Shown in pieces: positions 9,340 through 19,225 of a stretch of DNA of 37,133 nucleotides. The notes under the pieces were generated by a model. The model ran no database searches. It was not told where the DNA came from and saw only the letters and a program-made list of their open reading frames with translations. The DNA is taken from positions 1 to 37,133 of the forward strand of contig JAAETN010000033.1 of assembly GCA_024228355.1 (NCBI GenBank), written 5' to 3'. Source of the stretch: Maribacter sp. (GTDB lineage Bacteria > Bacteroidota > Bacteroidia > Flavobacteriales > Flavobacteriaceae). Position 1 is the first letter of the stretch; every line of letters begins with the position of its first letter. The position numbers and the translations under genes are program-made.

Positions 9340-10389
9340 ATGTCTACTACCAATCATTGTAAAAACTGTGAATCCACTATTGATGACTCTTTTGAGTATT
9401 GTCCCTATTGTGGTCAGGAAGCAACAGATAACCTCACATTTGGGGTATTGTTCAGTAATACCATTGAGAATTACTTTTCAATCGACGCAAGATTTTTTCG
9501 GAGTTTTGGTACCCTAATGCTTAAACCTGGGGTGTTGGCGCGGCGTTTTGTTGATGGAAAACGCCTTAAATACCTGCATCCCGCCCAGTTTTACCTGTTT
9601 ATTTCGGTAATTTTCTTTTTCCTTTTTTCCTTTAGTATCAGAAAAGCAGACAATGAAGTGAATAAAGCATTGAAAAAAGGATTTGAGAATGAATTAAACT
9701 TGGATTCATTGCAAGTCAAAACAGATTCGGTGGGAATTGATGTCGCCAAAAAAGCCTTAAAAGAAAATCAGCGGTATACTGGCATGACCGATGAAGAAGT
9801 TCAGGTAATTGACTCTGTATTGACCCTTGAACAAGAATTTGCCGGGTCTTCATTTATTTTTAAGAAAAATGAGTTAGACTCATTAATAACAAGTAACGCC
9901 CCACAGGCAGAAAAGTTAAAGGCCATGGGCCTTAGGGAAGACGCCGGGGCCTTTACAAAAAGAGTATATACACAATTATTAAAGCTCTATGAGCAAAGGG
10001 GAGGGGGTATTCTAAAAGCACTTTATGATATTATCCCTATAGCGATGTTTTTGTTGCTACCCCTGTTCGCCATGCTGTTAAAACTTTTTTATTGGAAACG
10101 GGGTACGTTTGCGCATCATATGGTATTTAGTTTTTATTTTTTCACCTTCCTGTTTACTGCCTTTTGTGTACTCATTATAGCGAACAAAATAATCAATGTT
10201 CCCATTTGGATAGAAACCCTGTTCTGGCTTTCATTTATTTTCTATTTGATATTGGCACTGCGCAATTTCTATAAAAGTCATTGGATAGGGGCATTTTTTA
10301 AGGCCAATATGATAGCCTTTATGTACATGCTGTTCGTATTACCGATTGCTGTTGCAGGTATCATATTTGTATCCTTTCTGCTGTACTAA
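9340..10389 (+). CDS. DUF3667-type membrane protein with N-terminal zinc ribbon
   Basis: CKNCESTIDDSFEYCPYCGQE zinc ribbon, RRFVDGKRLKYLHPAQFYLFISVIFFF, C-terminal transmembrane helices. Confidence 0.82.
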   Translation: MSTTNHCKNCESTIDDSFEYCPYCGQEATDNLTFGVLFSNTIENYFSIDARFFRSFGTLMLKPGVLARRFVDGKRLKYLHPAQFYLFISVIFFFLFSFSIRKADNEVNKALKKGFENELNLDSLQVKTDSVGIDVAKKALKENQRYTGMTDEEVQVIDSVLTLEQEFAGSSFIFKKNELDSLITSNAPQAEKLKAMGLREDAGAFTKRVYTQLLKLYEQRGGGILKALYDIIPIAMFLLLPLFAMLLKLFYWKRGTFAHHMVFSFYFFTFLFTAFCVLIIANKIINVPIWIETLFWLSFIFYLILALRNFYKSHWIGAFFKANMIAFMYMLFVLPIAVAGIIFVSFLLY

Positions 10390-10424
10390 GTAGTTCGGCA
10401 AATTGATTACCTAAAAAAGGATAT

Positions 10425-12878
10425 TTAATTTATCATAAATAATGCATTGGCAAACAATAACTTACCATTTTCCCAAAACCCTCTGAACAATGGGTTGTCA
10501 ACCATATAAATTACCTGCCCAGAGCCATGGTTTTCTACTCCGAAGACCAGTGTATTGATTATTTTCTTTTTGGCTTCGCTTCCGGCAAAACCTGCTACTG
10601 GGATACTTTTGTCGCCTTCTAAATAGACTACAGAACCGCTATCCAAATGTTCATAGGCATCAGAACCTAGTTTTAAGGTGAAATAGGTGTCAGAGTAGCC
10701 ATAAGCCAGTGGATGTGTATTATCAACTTTGGCTTTGAATATAGCCCCTGTAATCGACTTTTTAATTGACTCGCGTTGGGTTTCATCAAACACTTGAAGG
10801 TTCTTGGAAGAGTCTTTGACTATTTCCCTGGTTTTTATATTAAAACCGTTCTCCACTGCAAGTCCTTTTATAGCACCACCCATAGCAATGAGTTTGCCCC
10901 CATTAGATACCCAATCCTTTAATTCACTTAACTCATTCTTTTTCAGGAAACCTTTATAATCCTTTCCGCCAGGTAAAATCAAAACATCATATTTTGAGAA
11001 ATCCACATGCTTCATATAGTCAGAATCTATTACGGTAATCGGATAATTCAGTTGCTGTTCAAAAAAATACCATATTTCACCAAATCGTAAGGAAGATGTA
11101 GGTTCACCTGAGAGTACGGCTATTTTTTGGTCGGGTATCATCTGAACATAACGAGATCCAAAATCTTTACCTGAATCAACAAATCCTGTTGAGGTGGCAT
11201 CCAATGTAATGTCTTGTTTATCCGCGATTTTGCCTAGTGTTTCCAAGAACATGGGATTGTTTTTGTTATCTCCTTTGGTAATTATCAAACTACCCCTTTT
11301 ATATGATTTTCCTTCAAGAGTAAAAGGTTTGTACGAATGCCTGACTTTTACCTTGTTTTGCAATAATTTTGCTAAAAATTTGGCATCCTTAAGGCTATTC
11401 CAATCTGTTATGAAGGCATAGGCATTCTTATCAAGTTTTTGATTAGTAGCAATCTGGCCAGAATAGGGTTCACTTGAAACTAGACTTTGAGAAGCCAATG
11501 CATCCAATCCATAAGCATAAGGCAATGACCAAGCAGTGATATCGTAAGTAACCGAATCACTTAATTTAGCGTTTGGTTCGAAAAGGACTTTCACCAATGT
11601 ACTTTTGGTTTGGTCCGTAGATACTACCAGACTATTATCCGAACTTTTCATACTACCAGATTTGCCGGTATTGTACTTAAATCCTTTTATGGTAGCTGCC
11701 TTGCCTCTTCCATATTTGATTTCATGCTTATCAAGAAGTTGGGTTAACGCTTCGATGTTATCCCCATCACCATTCAAAACATAACTTTTGTACTTGTAAT
11801 TTTTGTTTTTATAGAATTTCTTGAATTCTTCATTCAGCTTAATGGCATTTTTAGCTGCTACTTCCACAGTTGATAATCCTGTAGTTTTATGATGCGCAAT
11901 CCTGTCATTCAAGGTCAATGTGTCCCCAATACCTGTTATGATGCCTAGCCCTGCCCTTCCGCTACCACCTTGTTCGTAGGTCATTCCTATACCTCCATTG
12001 TAAATAGGGTATGTGTCCCCATAACTGGGATAAAGTAGGTCAAAAACCTCTTTGGTAAAATAAAACCAACCATTGGCATCAAAATATTTAGCATGGTTTT
12101 TACCAATTGTAGCCTGGAATTCGCGCTGAAATGAGGTAATCACTTCATGATATGGCTCCGACGCAGGGGCAAAATAATACGGACTATCAACCCCTTGTTC
12201 ATGAAAATCTACATGTACATGAGGAATCCACTTATTAAATACTTTCAATCTATTTTGACTTTCAATCTGGGTTAACCAGGCCCAATCCCTATTTAAATCG
12301 AACATATAATGATTACTTCTTCCGCTCCACCAGCCTTCGTGGTGTTCTTTACTATTGGGATCTACATTATTTGGTGAATTCTTAAATTGGTTATACCAGT
12401 TAACGTAGCGATCGCGGCCATCGGGATTAATACAAGGATCTATGATTACAACCGTATTTTCCAGATAACTGCTTTTATTGGTCAACAATTCATAAATCGT
12501 TTGCATTGAGGCCTCGGTGCTAACACTCTCATTGCCATGCACGTTGTAGCTTAACCATACAATGGCTTTGGAGGCTGTACTTTCACCTGTTGTGCTTTTT
12601 AAATGTTCGGTTCGTATGTTATCTAGATTACCCATGTTATCGGCAGAAGAAATAAAGGCCAACAGCAAAGGTCTTCGCTCATTGGTTTTGCCGTACTCTT
12701 TCAACTGAACCCTGTCAGAGGCGTTCATGGCTAAATATTCATAATAGTCCACTACCTGATGGTGCCTTGTAAATTGTGTGCCTAGTTCGTAGCCTAGAAA
12801 TTCAGTGGGCGATTTTATGTCTTGTGCCGATGAGGTAAATGTAAATGCAACTGTAATTAAAAGTAAAAATTGCTTCAT
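10425..12878 (-). CDS. M14-family zinc carboxypeptidase, secreted, with GATase1-like C-terminal region
   Basis: Signal peptide MKQFLLLITVAFTFTSSAQ. M14 motifs YNVHGNESVSTEA, DPCINPDGRDRYVNW, FDLNRDWAW, HVDFHEQG. C-terminal KYDVLILPGGKDYKGFL...GGKLIAMGGA. Confidence 0.88.
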   Translation of the reverse strand: MKQFLLLITVAFTFTSSAQDIKSPTEFLGYELGTQFTRHHQVVDYYEYLAMNASDRVQLKEYGKTNERRPLLLAFISSADNMGNLDNIRTEHLKSTTGESTASKAIVWLSYNVHGNESVSTEASMQTIYELLTNKSSYLENTVVIIDPCINPDGRDRYVNWYNQFKNSPNNVDPNSKEHHEGWWSGRSNHYMFDLNRDWAWLTQIESQNRLKVFNKWIPHVHVDFHEQGVDSPYYFAPASEPYHEVITSFQREFQATIGKNHAKYFDANGWFYFTKEVFDLLYPSYGDTYPIYNGGIGMTYEQGGSGRAGLGIITGIGDTLTLNDRIAHHKTTGLSTVEVAAKNAIKLNEEFKKFYKNKNYKYKSYVLNGDGDNIEALTQLLDKHEIKYGRGKAATIKGFKYNTGKSGSMKSSDNSLVVSTDQTKSTLVKVLFEPNAKLSDSVTYDITAWSLPYAYGLDALASQSLVSSEPYSGQIATNQKLDKNAYAFITDWNSLKDAKFLAKLLQNKVKVRHSYKPFTLEGKSYKRGSLIITKGDNKNNPMFLETLGKIADKQDITLDATSTGFVDSGKDFGSRYVQMIPDQKIAVLSGEPTSSLRFGEIWYFFEQQLNYPITVIDSDYMKHVDFSKYDVLILPGGKDYKGFLKKNELSELKDWVSNGGKLIAMGGAIKGLAVENGFNIKTREIVKDSSKNLQVFDETQRESIKKSITGAIFKAKVDNTHPLAYGYSDTYFTLKLGSDAYEHLDSGSVVYLEGDKSIPVAGFAGSEAKKKIINTLVFGVENHGSGQVIYMVDNPLFRGFWENGKLLFANALFMIN

Positions 12879-13047
12879 AATAGGTTCTTTCGTTTGGAAC
12901 AGCCTAATTTACCGATTAATGGCGACAATTAGGTTCAACTTTCTATAAGACAACAGTTTTCATGGATGATAGGTTAAAGTAATTAACTTATTTTTAGGAA
13001 CAAGAAAACCCAAGTGTTATATATTTACCTCGATTTTTAAAGTTTAT

Positions 13048-14649
13048 ATGGATATTGACTGTTTAACTTTTAAGCAAACTGGATATTTTTCCGACTTGAT
13101 TTGTGATTATATTGATGAGAAGGAAAACCTTAAACCGTTTTATAATCGTTTTCCAAAAATTGAGAACTTTAAGGATCAGATAGAAGAAAAGTTGGCCAAT
13201 TACCCAGAAGGGAACAGGACAATATTGTATGATGAGCTACAAGCACAGTACAAAGGAATCCCAGTTTCAAAAAAAACCAGGAAAAATCTAATACAACTTA
13301 AGGAGCCTATAACATTCACCGTTGTTACGGGACATCAACTTAATTTGTTCACAGGGCCATTATATTTTCTTTATAAGATTATATCAACAATAAATCTCAC
13401 GATTGAATTAAAGAAAACCTACCCAAAATTCAATTTTGTTCCGGTCTATTGGATGGCGACGGAAGACCATGATTTTGATGAAATAAACTACTTCAACTTT
13501 AAAGCAAAAAAATTTCAATGGAATAGGGAAGCTTCCGGTGCAGTAGGACGACTAAACACAGAAGGCCTTCGAGAAATCTCCAAGGCCTTCACCAATGAAT
13601 TGGGTGCGGGCAAAAATGCGGAAAAGCTTAAAGCTCTGTTTGAAAAATCGTATGTAGAGCATACGAATCTTGCAGATGCGACACGATTTCTTGCCAATGA
13701 ACTTTTTGGTGATATTGGTCTTGTTATTTTAGATGGCGACGCCAAGAGTTTAAAGGGTTTGTTAGCCCCGTACGCCAAAAGGGATATTTTTGAGAATTTA
13801 TCGTTTTCAAATGTTTCAACTACAATAGCCAAATTCAATGAACAGCCACGGACTTATAATATACAGGTGAACCCGAGGGAAATTAATTATTTTTATTTAA
13901 GGGAAGAACTTCGTGAACGTATCGTATTAATAAATGACAAGTTTCATGTGAATGATACGAAAATTGATTTTACCAAGGATGGGATTTTGAAAGAGCTCGA
14001 AAGCCATCCTGAACGATTTTCACCCAATGTAATTGCACGTCCGTTATATCAAGAAATAATTCTTCCCAACCTTTGTTATATTGGCGGTGGTGGAGAATTG
14101 TCGTACTGGCTCGAATTGAGAGCTTCTTTTAAGGCCTTCAATGTAACTTTCCCAATTTTATTGCCTAGAAATTCGGTGCTTGTAGTAACCGAGAAACAGC
14201 AAAGGAAATTAGAAAAAATGAATCTATCGGTTGCTGATTTATTCTTAAGGCAAAGTAGTTTTATCAATAAAAAAATTAGGGAAATCTCAAATATCGAGAT
14301 TGATTTTTCTTCACAGAAAAAATTGTTGATCGGACAATTTAAAGCGTTGTACAAAATTGCCTCACAAACGGACGAGTCATTTTTAAGAGCTGTAAAGGCC
14401 CAAGAAGTGAAGCAACTTAAGGGATTGGATAAGTTGGAAAAACGTTTGCTTAAAGCGCAAAAAAGAAAACTAAAGGATCATGTAGAGCGAATGACCCAAA
14501 TTCAGAATGAATTGTTTCCAGGGCAGTCCTTACAGGAACGAAACCTCAATTTTTCAGAATTATATTTGGAATATGGTGAGGAATTAATTTCAATGCTCCT
14601 AAAAGATCTACATCCTTTGAATATCGATTTTACTATACTACGTCATTAA
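13048..14649 (+). CDS. bshC: Bacillithiol biosynthesis cysteine-adding enzyme BshC
   Basis: BshC-like VTGHQLNLFTGPLYFLYKIISTINL, FVPVYWMATEDHDFDEINYF, NVIARPLYQEIILPNLCYIGGGGELSYWLEL. Confidence 0.94.
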   Translation: MDIDCLTFKQTGYFSDLICDYIDEKENLKPFYNRFPKIENFKDQIEEKLANYPEGNRTILYDELQAQYKGIPVSKKTRKNLIQLKEPITFTVVTGHQLNLFTGPLYFLYKIISTINLTIELKKTYPKFNFVPVYWMATEDHDFDEINYFNFKAKKFQWNREASGAVGRLNTEGLREISKAFTNELGAGKNAEKLKALFEKSYVEHTNLADATRFLANELFGDIGLVILDGDAKSLKGLLAPYAKRDIFENLSFSNVSTTIAKFNEQPRTYNIQVNPREINYFYLREELRERIVLINDKFHVNDTKIDFTKDGILKELESHPERFSPNVIARPLYQEIILPNLCYIGGGGELSYWLELRASFKAFNVTFPILLPRNSVLVVTEKQQRKLEKMNLSVADLFLRQSSFINKKIREISNIEIDFSSQKKLLIGQFKALYKIASQTDESFLRAVKAQEVKQLKGLDKLEKRLLKAQKRKLKDHVERMTQIQNELFPGQSLQERNLNFSELYLEYGEELISMLLKDLHPLNIDFTILRH

Positions 14650-14706
14650 TCAAGTTTTCCAGGCTTCTTATTCTACATTCCTGTACTTTTGTATAAACTT
14701 TAATTG

Positions 14707-16080
14707 ATGCACAACATAGATATTGAACTGGTGGAAATGACCTTGGATGTCATGAAATATTCCATCAATCGAATTACAAATACCTCACCTGAACTAGGAC
14801 AGCCCAAGAAGGAAGAAGAGCTTAGGAAATTAGTTGGCGATACGATTACTGCTAAAGGTATTGGAGGTGAAAATGCTTTTCATTTGTTTAGGGATGTTTT
14901 GGTAAAGGCGACAGTTCCTATTGATCATCCAAGGCATTTGGCCTTTGTGCCCGCGTCACCGACTAGAGCGGCAATTATGTTCGATTTGGTGACATCTGCT
15001 TCTAGTATCCATGGTGCATATTGGATGGAAGGTGCAGGTGGTATATTCTGTGAAAATGAGGCAATGCAATGGTTGGTGACCTTAACAGGATTACCAGTAG
15101 GAGCATTTGGCGTGTTTACAAGTGGAGGCACAGCTGCAAATCTGTCTGCCATGGTAACTGCTAGGGAGTATTGGAGAACGAATATTAAAAATCTGAATAA
15201 AAAGGCCTTGGTAATCACTTCTGCCGGGGCACATTCTTCAATAAAGGCCATGGCAAAGGTTATTGACGCTGATGTGCTTTTGGTTGAGACTGAAGATTTG
15301 ATGACGGCAAGAGATCTTCAAAATAAAATAGATCGTTTAGATGCGGATCAACGCAAACGGCTCTTTGCGGTAGTTGCTACAGGTGGTACTACTAATGCTG
15401 GCATCATAGATGATTTGGAAGGTATTGCACAAGTTTGTGAAAAAGAAGAGCTTTGGTTTCATGTAGATGCAGCCTATGGTGGTGGGGCTTTGGCGGCAGA
15501 TTCAGTACGACATTTGTTCAATGGCATTGAAAAAGCCGATAGCATAACCATTGATCCCCATAAATGGTTGTTTTCTCCATATGACTGTGGCGCTGTCATA
15601 TACAAAAACCCAGAATTGGCCAAGGCTGCGCATTCTCAGGAAGGTTCTTATTTGGAGATTTTCAAGGATGAGGGGGCAAGCGGATTCAATCCCGCTGATT
15701 ATCAAATTCAATTGACACGAAGAATAAGGGGACTGCCTTTGTGGTTTTCACTAGCCATGCATGGCACAGATAAGTACAAGTGGGCTGTTGAGATGGGGAT
15801 AAAACTGGCAAATTTGGCTGGAGAACTCATAGCGGACCGCGAGCACTTGGAATTGGTTCGGAAACCTAGCCTATCTTGTGTGTTGTTTAGGCGTAAGGGG
15901 TGGTCACCGGACGATTATAGAAATTGGACCTATAAAAATCACAGGGATGGTTTAGCCCTGGTAACTCCGACCAAATGGATTATAAATGATGTGGCAGAAA
16001 CGGTTGCCCGTTTTTGCTTTATTAACCCGGATACTACCATTGAGGATATTGTGGCTATTTTGGAGACAATGGAGGAATAG
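14707..16080 (+). CDS. PLP-dependent group II decarboxylase / aromatic-L-amino-acid decarboxylase family
   Basis: VFTSGGTAANLSAM, ATGGTTNAGIIDDLEGIAQVCEKEELWFHVDAAYGGGAL, ADSITIDPHKWLFSPYDCGA. The track start at 14704 is TTG; an ATG follows at 14707. Confidence 0.92.
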   Translation: MHNIDIELVEMTLDVMKYSINRITNTSPELGQPKKEEELRKLVGDTITAKGIGGENAFHLFRDVLVKATVPIDHPRHLAFVPASPTRAAIMFDLVTSASSIHGAYWMEGAGGIFCENEAMQWLVTLTGLPVGAFGVFTSGGTAANLSAMVTAREYWRTNIKNLNKKALVITSAGAHSSIKAMAKVIDADVLLVETEDLMTARDLQNKIDRLDADQRKRLFAVVATGGTTNAGIIDDLEGIAQVCEKEELWFHVDAAYGGGALAADSVRHLFNGIEKADSITIDPHKWLFSPYDCGAVIYKNPELAKAAHSQEGSYLEIFKDEGASGFNPADYQIQLTRRIRGLPLWFSLAMHGTDKYKWAVEMGIKLANLAGELIADREHLELVRKPSLSCVLFRRKGWSPDDYRNWTYKNHRDGLALVTPTKWIINDVAETVARFCFINPDTTIEDIVAILETMEE

Positions 16081-16085
16081 ATTGC

Positions 16086-16631
16086 TTAAGGAACAAGATA
16101 CTCATTTACCCAGTCATCCCCTTTTTTATAATACTTGATTTTGGTGTGCCCTTTTTTATTAAGTTTTAGGTATTCAATTCTAAAAGGGTCGATTTCCACA
16201 ATAGAAAAATAATCCCCTTCTTTAAGATATTCTATCGTTTCTGGATCTGTAATCGCACTTCCGGGAGCTTCTTTGGTTATATAATCCTTCCTGGCCTCAA
16301 CTCCAATTTGCTCCCAGGATTTTTGAACTTGATATTGATCATTATTAATTCGTGCGATTCCCTCTATTCGAAGTTGAACTAGTTTCTTATGATGATAAAA
16401 GAGCAAGCTTACCCTATTGTTCTCCTTAATGTGCAATATTTTTTTTGACCGTTTATCAGTAAAAAAGGTCATTTTAAGATCATCTGAAACATTTCGTAAA
16501 GCCACTAGTCTTAATCTGGCAAATTTGTCTACGCCCAATGTCGCCAGCGTAAAGTATTTAAAATAGTGTCCTTTCTTATCGGCCGCTTTTTTAAGTTCCT
16601 GCTTTATTTTCTCAAAGGTTTTATTGGGCAT
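16086..16631 (-). CDS. Pyridoxamine 5'-phosphate oxidase family protein
   Basis: FKYFTLATLGVDKFARLRLVALRNVSDDLKMTFFTDKRSKKILHIKENNRVSLLFYHHKKLVQLRIEGIA, PNPOx-like split-barrel pattern. Confidence 0.85.
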   Translation of the reverse strand: MPNKTFEKIKQELKKAADKKGHYFKYFTLATLGVDKFARLRLVALRNVSDDLKMTFFTDKRSKKILHIKENNRVSLLFYHHKKLVQLRIEGIARINNDQYQVQKSWEQIGVEARKDYITKEAPGSAITDPETIEYLKEGDYFSIVEIDPFRIEYLKLNKKGHTKIKYYKKGDDWVNEYLVP

Positions 16632-16887
16632 TTTTTTTGTTTAAGGAAGTATAAATATACGCAATAGTTATTTCTTTAACTCAATGCCGGTGGCATTTAT
16701 CGGAGTATTCATAGTCGTTGTGGAAGAGTCCAATGGCAACAAAGTCAATTATGCTAATAAAAAAAAATTAAAAAAAAGTAGGGTATTTTATAGTTAGGTT
16801 GTTATATATACAAATTGCTATGAATTAGAAATTAAGTTTAGTTATTAATTAGTTCATGTGTTTAGGTTGGTTTTTTGATTTTGATTT

Positions 16888-16918
16888 AAAAAGCCTCGAT
16901 GTAGGGTCGAGGCTTTTT
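16888..16918 (-). terminator. Rho-independent terminator 3' of the 16954-17409 minus-strand gene
   Basis: AAAAAGCCTCGA-TGTAGGG-TCGAGGCTTTTT: 12-bp stem with A/T tracts on both sides, so potentially bidirectional. Confidence 0.8.
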
Positions 16919-16953
16919 CATTTTTGTGCAAATTGAACAAATTTAATTGCTGA

Positions 16954-17409
16954 TCATAACCATTTTAAAAAGAAGTCCATAATGGCTTCCTTGAATTCAT
17001 AATGCAATTTTATATAATGTTTAAGATCATCGTACAATGAACGTTTTTCATAATGTAGTTGACCATCAATATTTTTATAATGATCTGCGCTATGTAAATT
17101 CCCTAATTTTGAACGACAGCGATGTAATATTTTAACAGTCGCGGCCCGTTCGATCATTATTTTATTCTGAAAGCTTGCAAGTTCTAATGAGGACTTTCCA
17201 ATATCTTCCCTGCTTGCAATTTCTTCCAGTTTTTGTTGAAACATATCCAATTCGGACATGTGAAACTTTAGTTCCCTTTTCCAAATCTCTAAATTAAAGG
17301 TAAGGTCACTTGAATATAGCGCTTCTGTCTGCATATTTTTTGGTTTTACATTTATATGATTAGTTAATGAATTTTGTATAGGCACATTCTCCGCAATTGA
17401 ATTCGTCAT
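16954..17409 (-). CDS. Hypothetical protein, mostly helical, 151 aa
   Basis: ATG start, complete ORF with a terminator downstream, coiled-coil-like composition (LEIWKRELKFHMSELDMFQQKLEEIASRED...). No recognised family. Confidence 0.75.
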   Translation of the reverse strand: MTNSIAENVPIQNSLTNHINVKPKNMQTEALYSSDLTFNLEIWKRELKFHMSELDMFQQKLEEIASREDIGKSSLELASFQNKIMIERAATVKILHRCRSKLGNLHSADHYKNIDGQLHYEKRSLYDDLKHYIKLHYEFKEAIMDFFLKWL

Positions 17410-17493
17410 TTGACAGCAATTAAAAATTGCCTTTGAGAATTTTTAGTAGTTAACTATTAGTTCCACTAAAGGTAACTTATGCCTTATAAAGAT

Positions 17494-17517
17494 AAGGATT
17501 TTCTTGTCAAAATCCTT
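17494..17517. repeat. Perfect inverted repeat (hairpin) in the guaA upstream region
   Basis: AAGGATTTT-CTTGTC-AAAATCCTT, 9-bp perfect arms. It lies directly 3' of the stop of a minus-strand ORF (17521). Confidence 0.65.
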
Positions 17518-17520
17518 GCC

Positions 17521-17660
17521 TTATATATAGCTTTTCCAGATTTCCCCCTTGGACGAATCCAATTTCGATATAAAATTCAACCTCTCGGAGTTACTGGTAA
17601 TGTTATATCCTTGTTTATAAGTTTTGGAATTCTTGAATAAATATACCTGAAAGACCCTTT
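17521..17660 (-). pseudogene. Possible 3' remnant of a minus-strand gene overlapping the guaA upstream region
   Basis: Minus-strand frame [43 protein letters not shown] has protein-like composition and ends 3 nt from a 9-bp hairpin. The 5' part of the track ORF runs into guaA. The upstream boundary is approximate. Confidence 0.25.
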
Positions 17661-17679
17661 CACAAATTTTGCATTTTAC

Positions 17680-17687
17680 TATTTTTG
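17680..17687 (+). promoter_or_regulatory. Candidate -7 element TATTTTTG for guaA
   Basis: TAnnTTTG match ending 3 nt before the guaA ATG (tatttttgcccATGCAA). The -33 match is weak (ctttc, about 18-nt spacer). Confidence 0.4.
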
Positions 17688-17690
17688 CCC

Positions 17691-19223
17691 ATGCAAAACA
17701 ACGTCCTAATACTAGATTTCGGTTCACAATACACACAGCTCATTGCCAGAAGGGTTAGAGAACTGAATATTTACTGCGAAATTAAACCCTACAATAAAGT
17801 ACCCGAAGATATGTCGGCCTATAAAGCCGTGATACTTTCAGGATCTCCGTTTTCCGTTCGGGCTGACGATGCACCACATCCTGATCTATCACAAATCAAA
17901 GGAAAAATGCCATTACTTGGAGTATGTTATGGGGCACAATATTTGGCCCATTTTAATGGAGGTAATGTCGCACCATCAAATACTAGGGAATATGGCAGGG
18001 CAAGGTTGACGTGTATAAAGAATGATGAGCCTTTCTTTTATGAAATTACCGATGGATCACAAGTTTGGATGAGCCATAGCGATACCATTCAAGAACTTCC
18101 CAAGAACTCAATTGTTATGGCTAGCACTGGAGATGTAAAGAATGCCGCATATAGAATAGAAGGGGAAGATACCTATGCGATTCAATTCCATCCTGAAGTG
18201 TATCATACAACGCAAGGAAAGTTGATTTTGGAAAACTTTTTAATACATATTGCAGGACTTGAACAGTCCTGGACACCAGATGCCTTCGTAGATACTACAG
18301 TTGCAGAACTAAAAGCGAAGATTGGAAGTGACAAGGTCATTTTGGGATTGTCAGGTGGAGTAGATTCCACCGTTGCTGCTGTTTTATTGCATAAGGCAAT
18401 AGGTCAACACTTGCATTGTATATTCGTGAATAACGGATTACTCAGAAAAAATGAATTCCAGAATGTTTTGGATCAGTACGAGCATATGGGACTAAATGTT
18501 AAGGGGGTTGATGCTTCGGCACGCTTTTTGGATGCATTGGCAGGAGAAAGTGATCCTGAGAAAAAACGCAAGATCATTGGTAAGGTCTTTGTTGATATTT
18601 TTGATGATGAGTCGCATATGGTAGAGGATGCAAAATGGTTGGCGCAAGGAACCATCTATCCAGATGTTATAGAGTCGGTTTCAGTAACAGGAGGTCCCTC
18701 GGCAACTATTAAAAGTCATCACAATGTTGGTGGGTTGCCAGATTTCATGAAATTGAAAGTAGTAGAGCCTTTGAAAATGTTGTTTAAGGATGAGGTTCGA
18801 AGAGTTGGTGCCAGTATGAAGATTGATGATGAACGATTAGGCAGGCATCCGTTTCCGGGACCAGGATTGGCCATTCGTATTTTGGGGGATATAACCCGAG
18901 AAAAAGTGGCGATCTTACAAGAAGTTGATGCCATTTTCATCAACGGATTAAGGGAATGGGGACTTTATGATAAAGTTTGGCAGGCCGGAGCCATTCTTTT
19001 ACCCGTAAATAGTGTAGGGGTTATGGGCGATGAAAGAACATATGAAAAATGTGTAGCTTTACGTGCGGTCGAAAGTACCGATGGTATGACAGCTGATTGG
19101 GTAGATCTACCCTACGAATTTTTGCAGAAAACCTCTAACGAGATAATAAACAAAGTACCGGGAGTAAATAGAGTTGTTTACGATATAAGTTCCAAACCCC
19201 CGGCTACTATAGAATGGGAATAA
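17691..19223 (+). CDS. guaA: GMP synthase (glutamine-hydrolysing)
   Basis: [94 protein letters not shown] at the C-terminus. The track start at 17685 is TTG; the ATG is at 17691. Confidence 0.97.
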   Translation: MQNNVLILDFGSQYTQLIARRVRELNIYCEIKPYNKVPEDMSAYKAVILSGSPFSVRADDAPHPDLSQIKGKMPLLGVCYGAQYLAHFNGGNVAPSNTREYGRARLTCIKNDEPFFYEITDGSQVWMSHSDTIQELPKNSIVMASTGDVKNAAYRIEGEDTYAIQFHPEVYHTTQGKLILENFLIHIAGLEQSWTPDAFVDTTVAELKAKIGSDKVILGLSGGVDSTVAAVLLHKAIGQHLHCIFVNNGLLRKNEFQNVLDQYEHMGLNVKGVDASARFLDALAGESDPEKKRKIIGKVFVDIFDDESHMVEDAKWLAQGTIYPDVIESVSVTGGPSATIKSHHNVGGLPDFMKLKVVEPLKMLFKDEVRRVGASMKIDDERLGRHPFPGPGLAIRILGDITREKVAILQEVDAIFINGLREWGLYDKVWQAGAILLPVNSVGVMGDERTYEKCVALRAVESTDGMTADWVDLPYEFLQKTSNEIINKVPGVNRVVYDISSKPPATIEWE

Positions 19224-19225
19224 TT

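Noticed and set aside
16632-16918. Possible small RNA ending at the strong terminator at 16888-16918 on the plus strand
   Set aside because: The same hairpin is well placed to terminate the minus-strand gene ending at 16954; no clear plus-strand promoter or conserved structure was seen.
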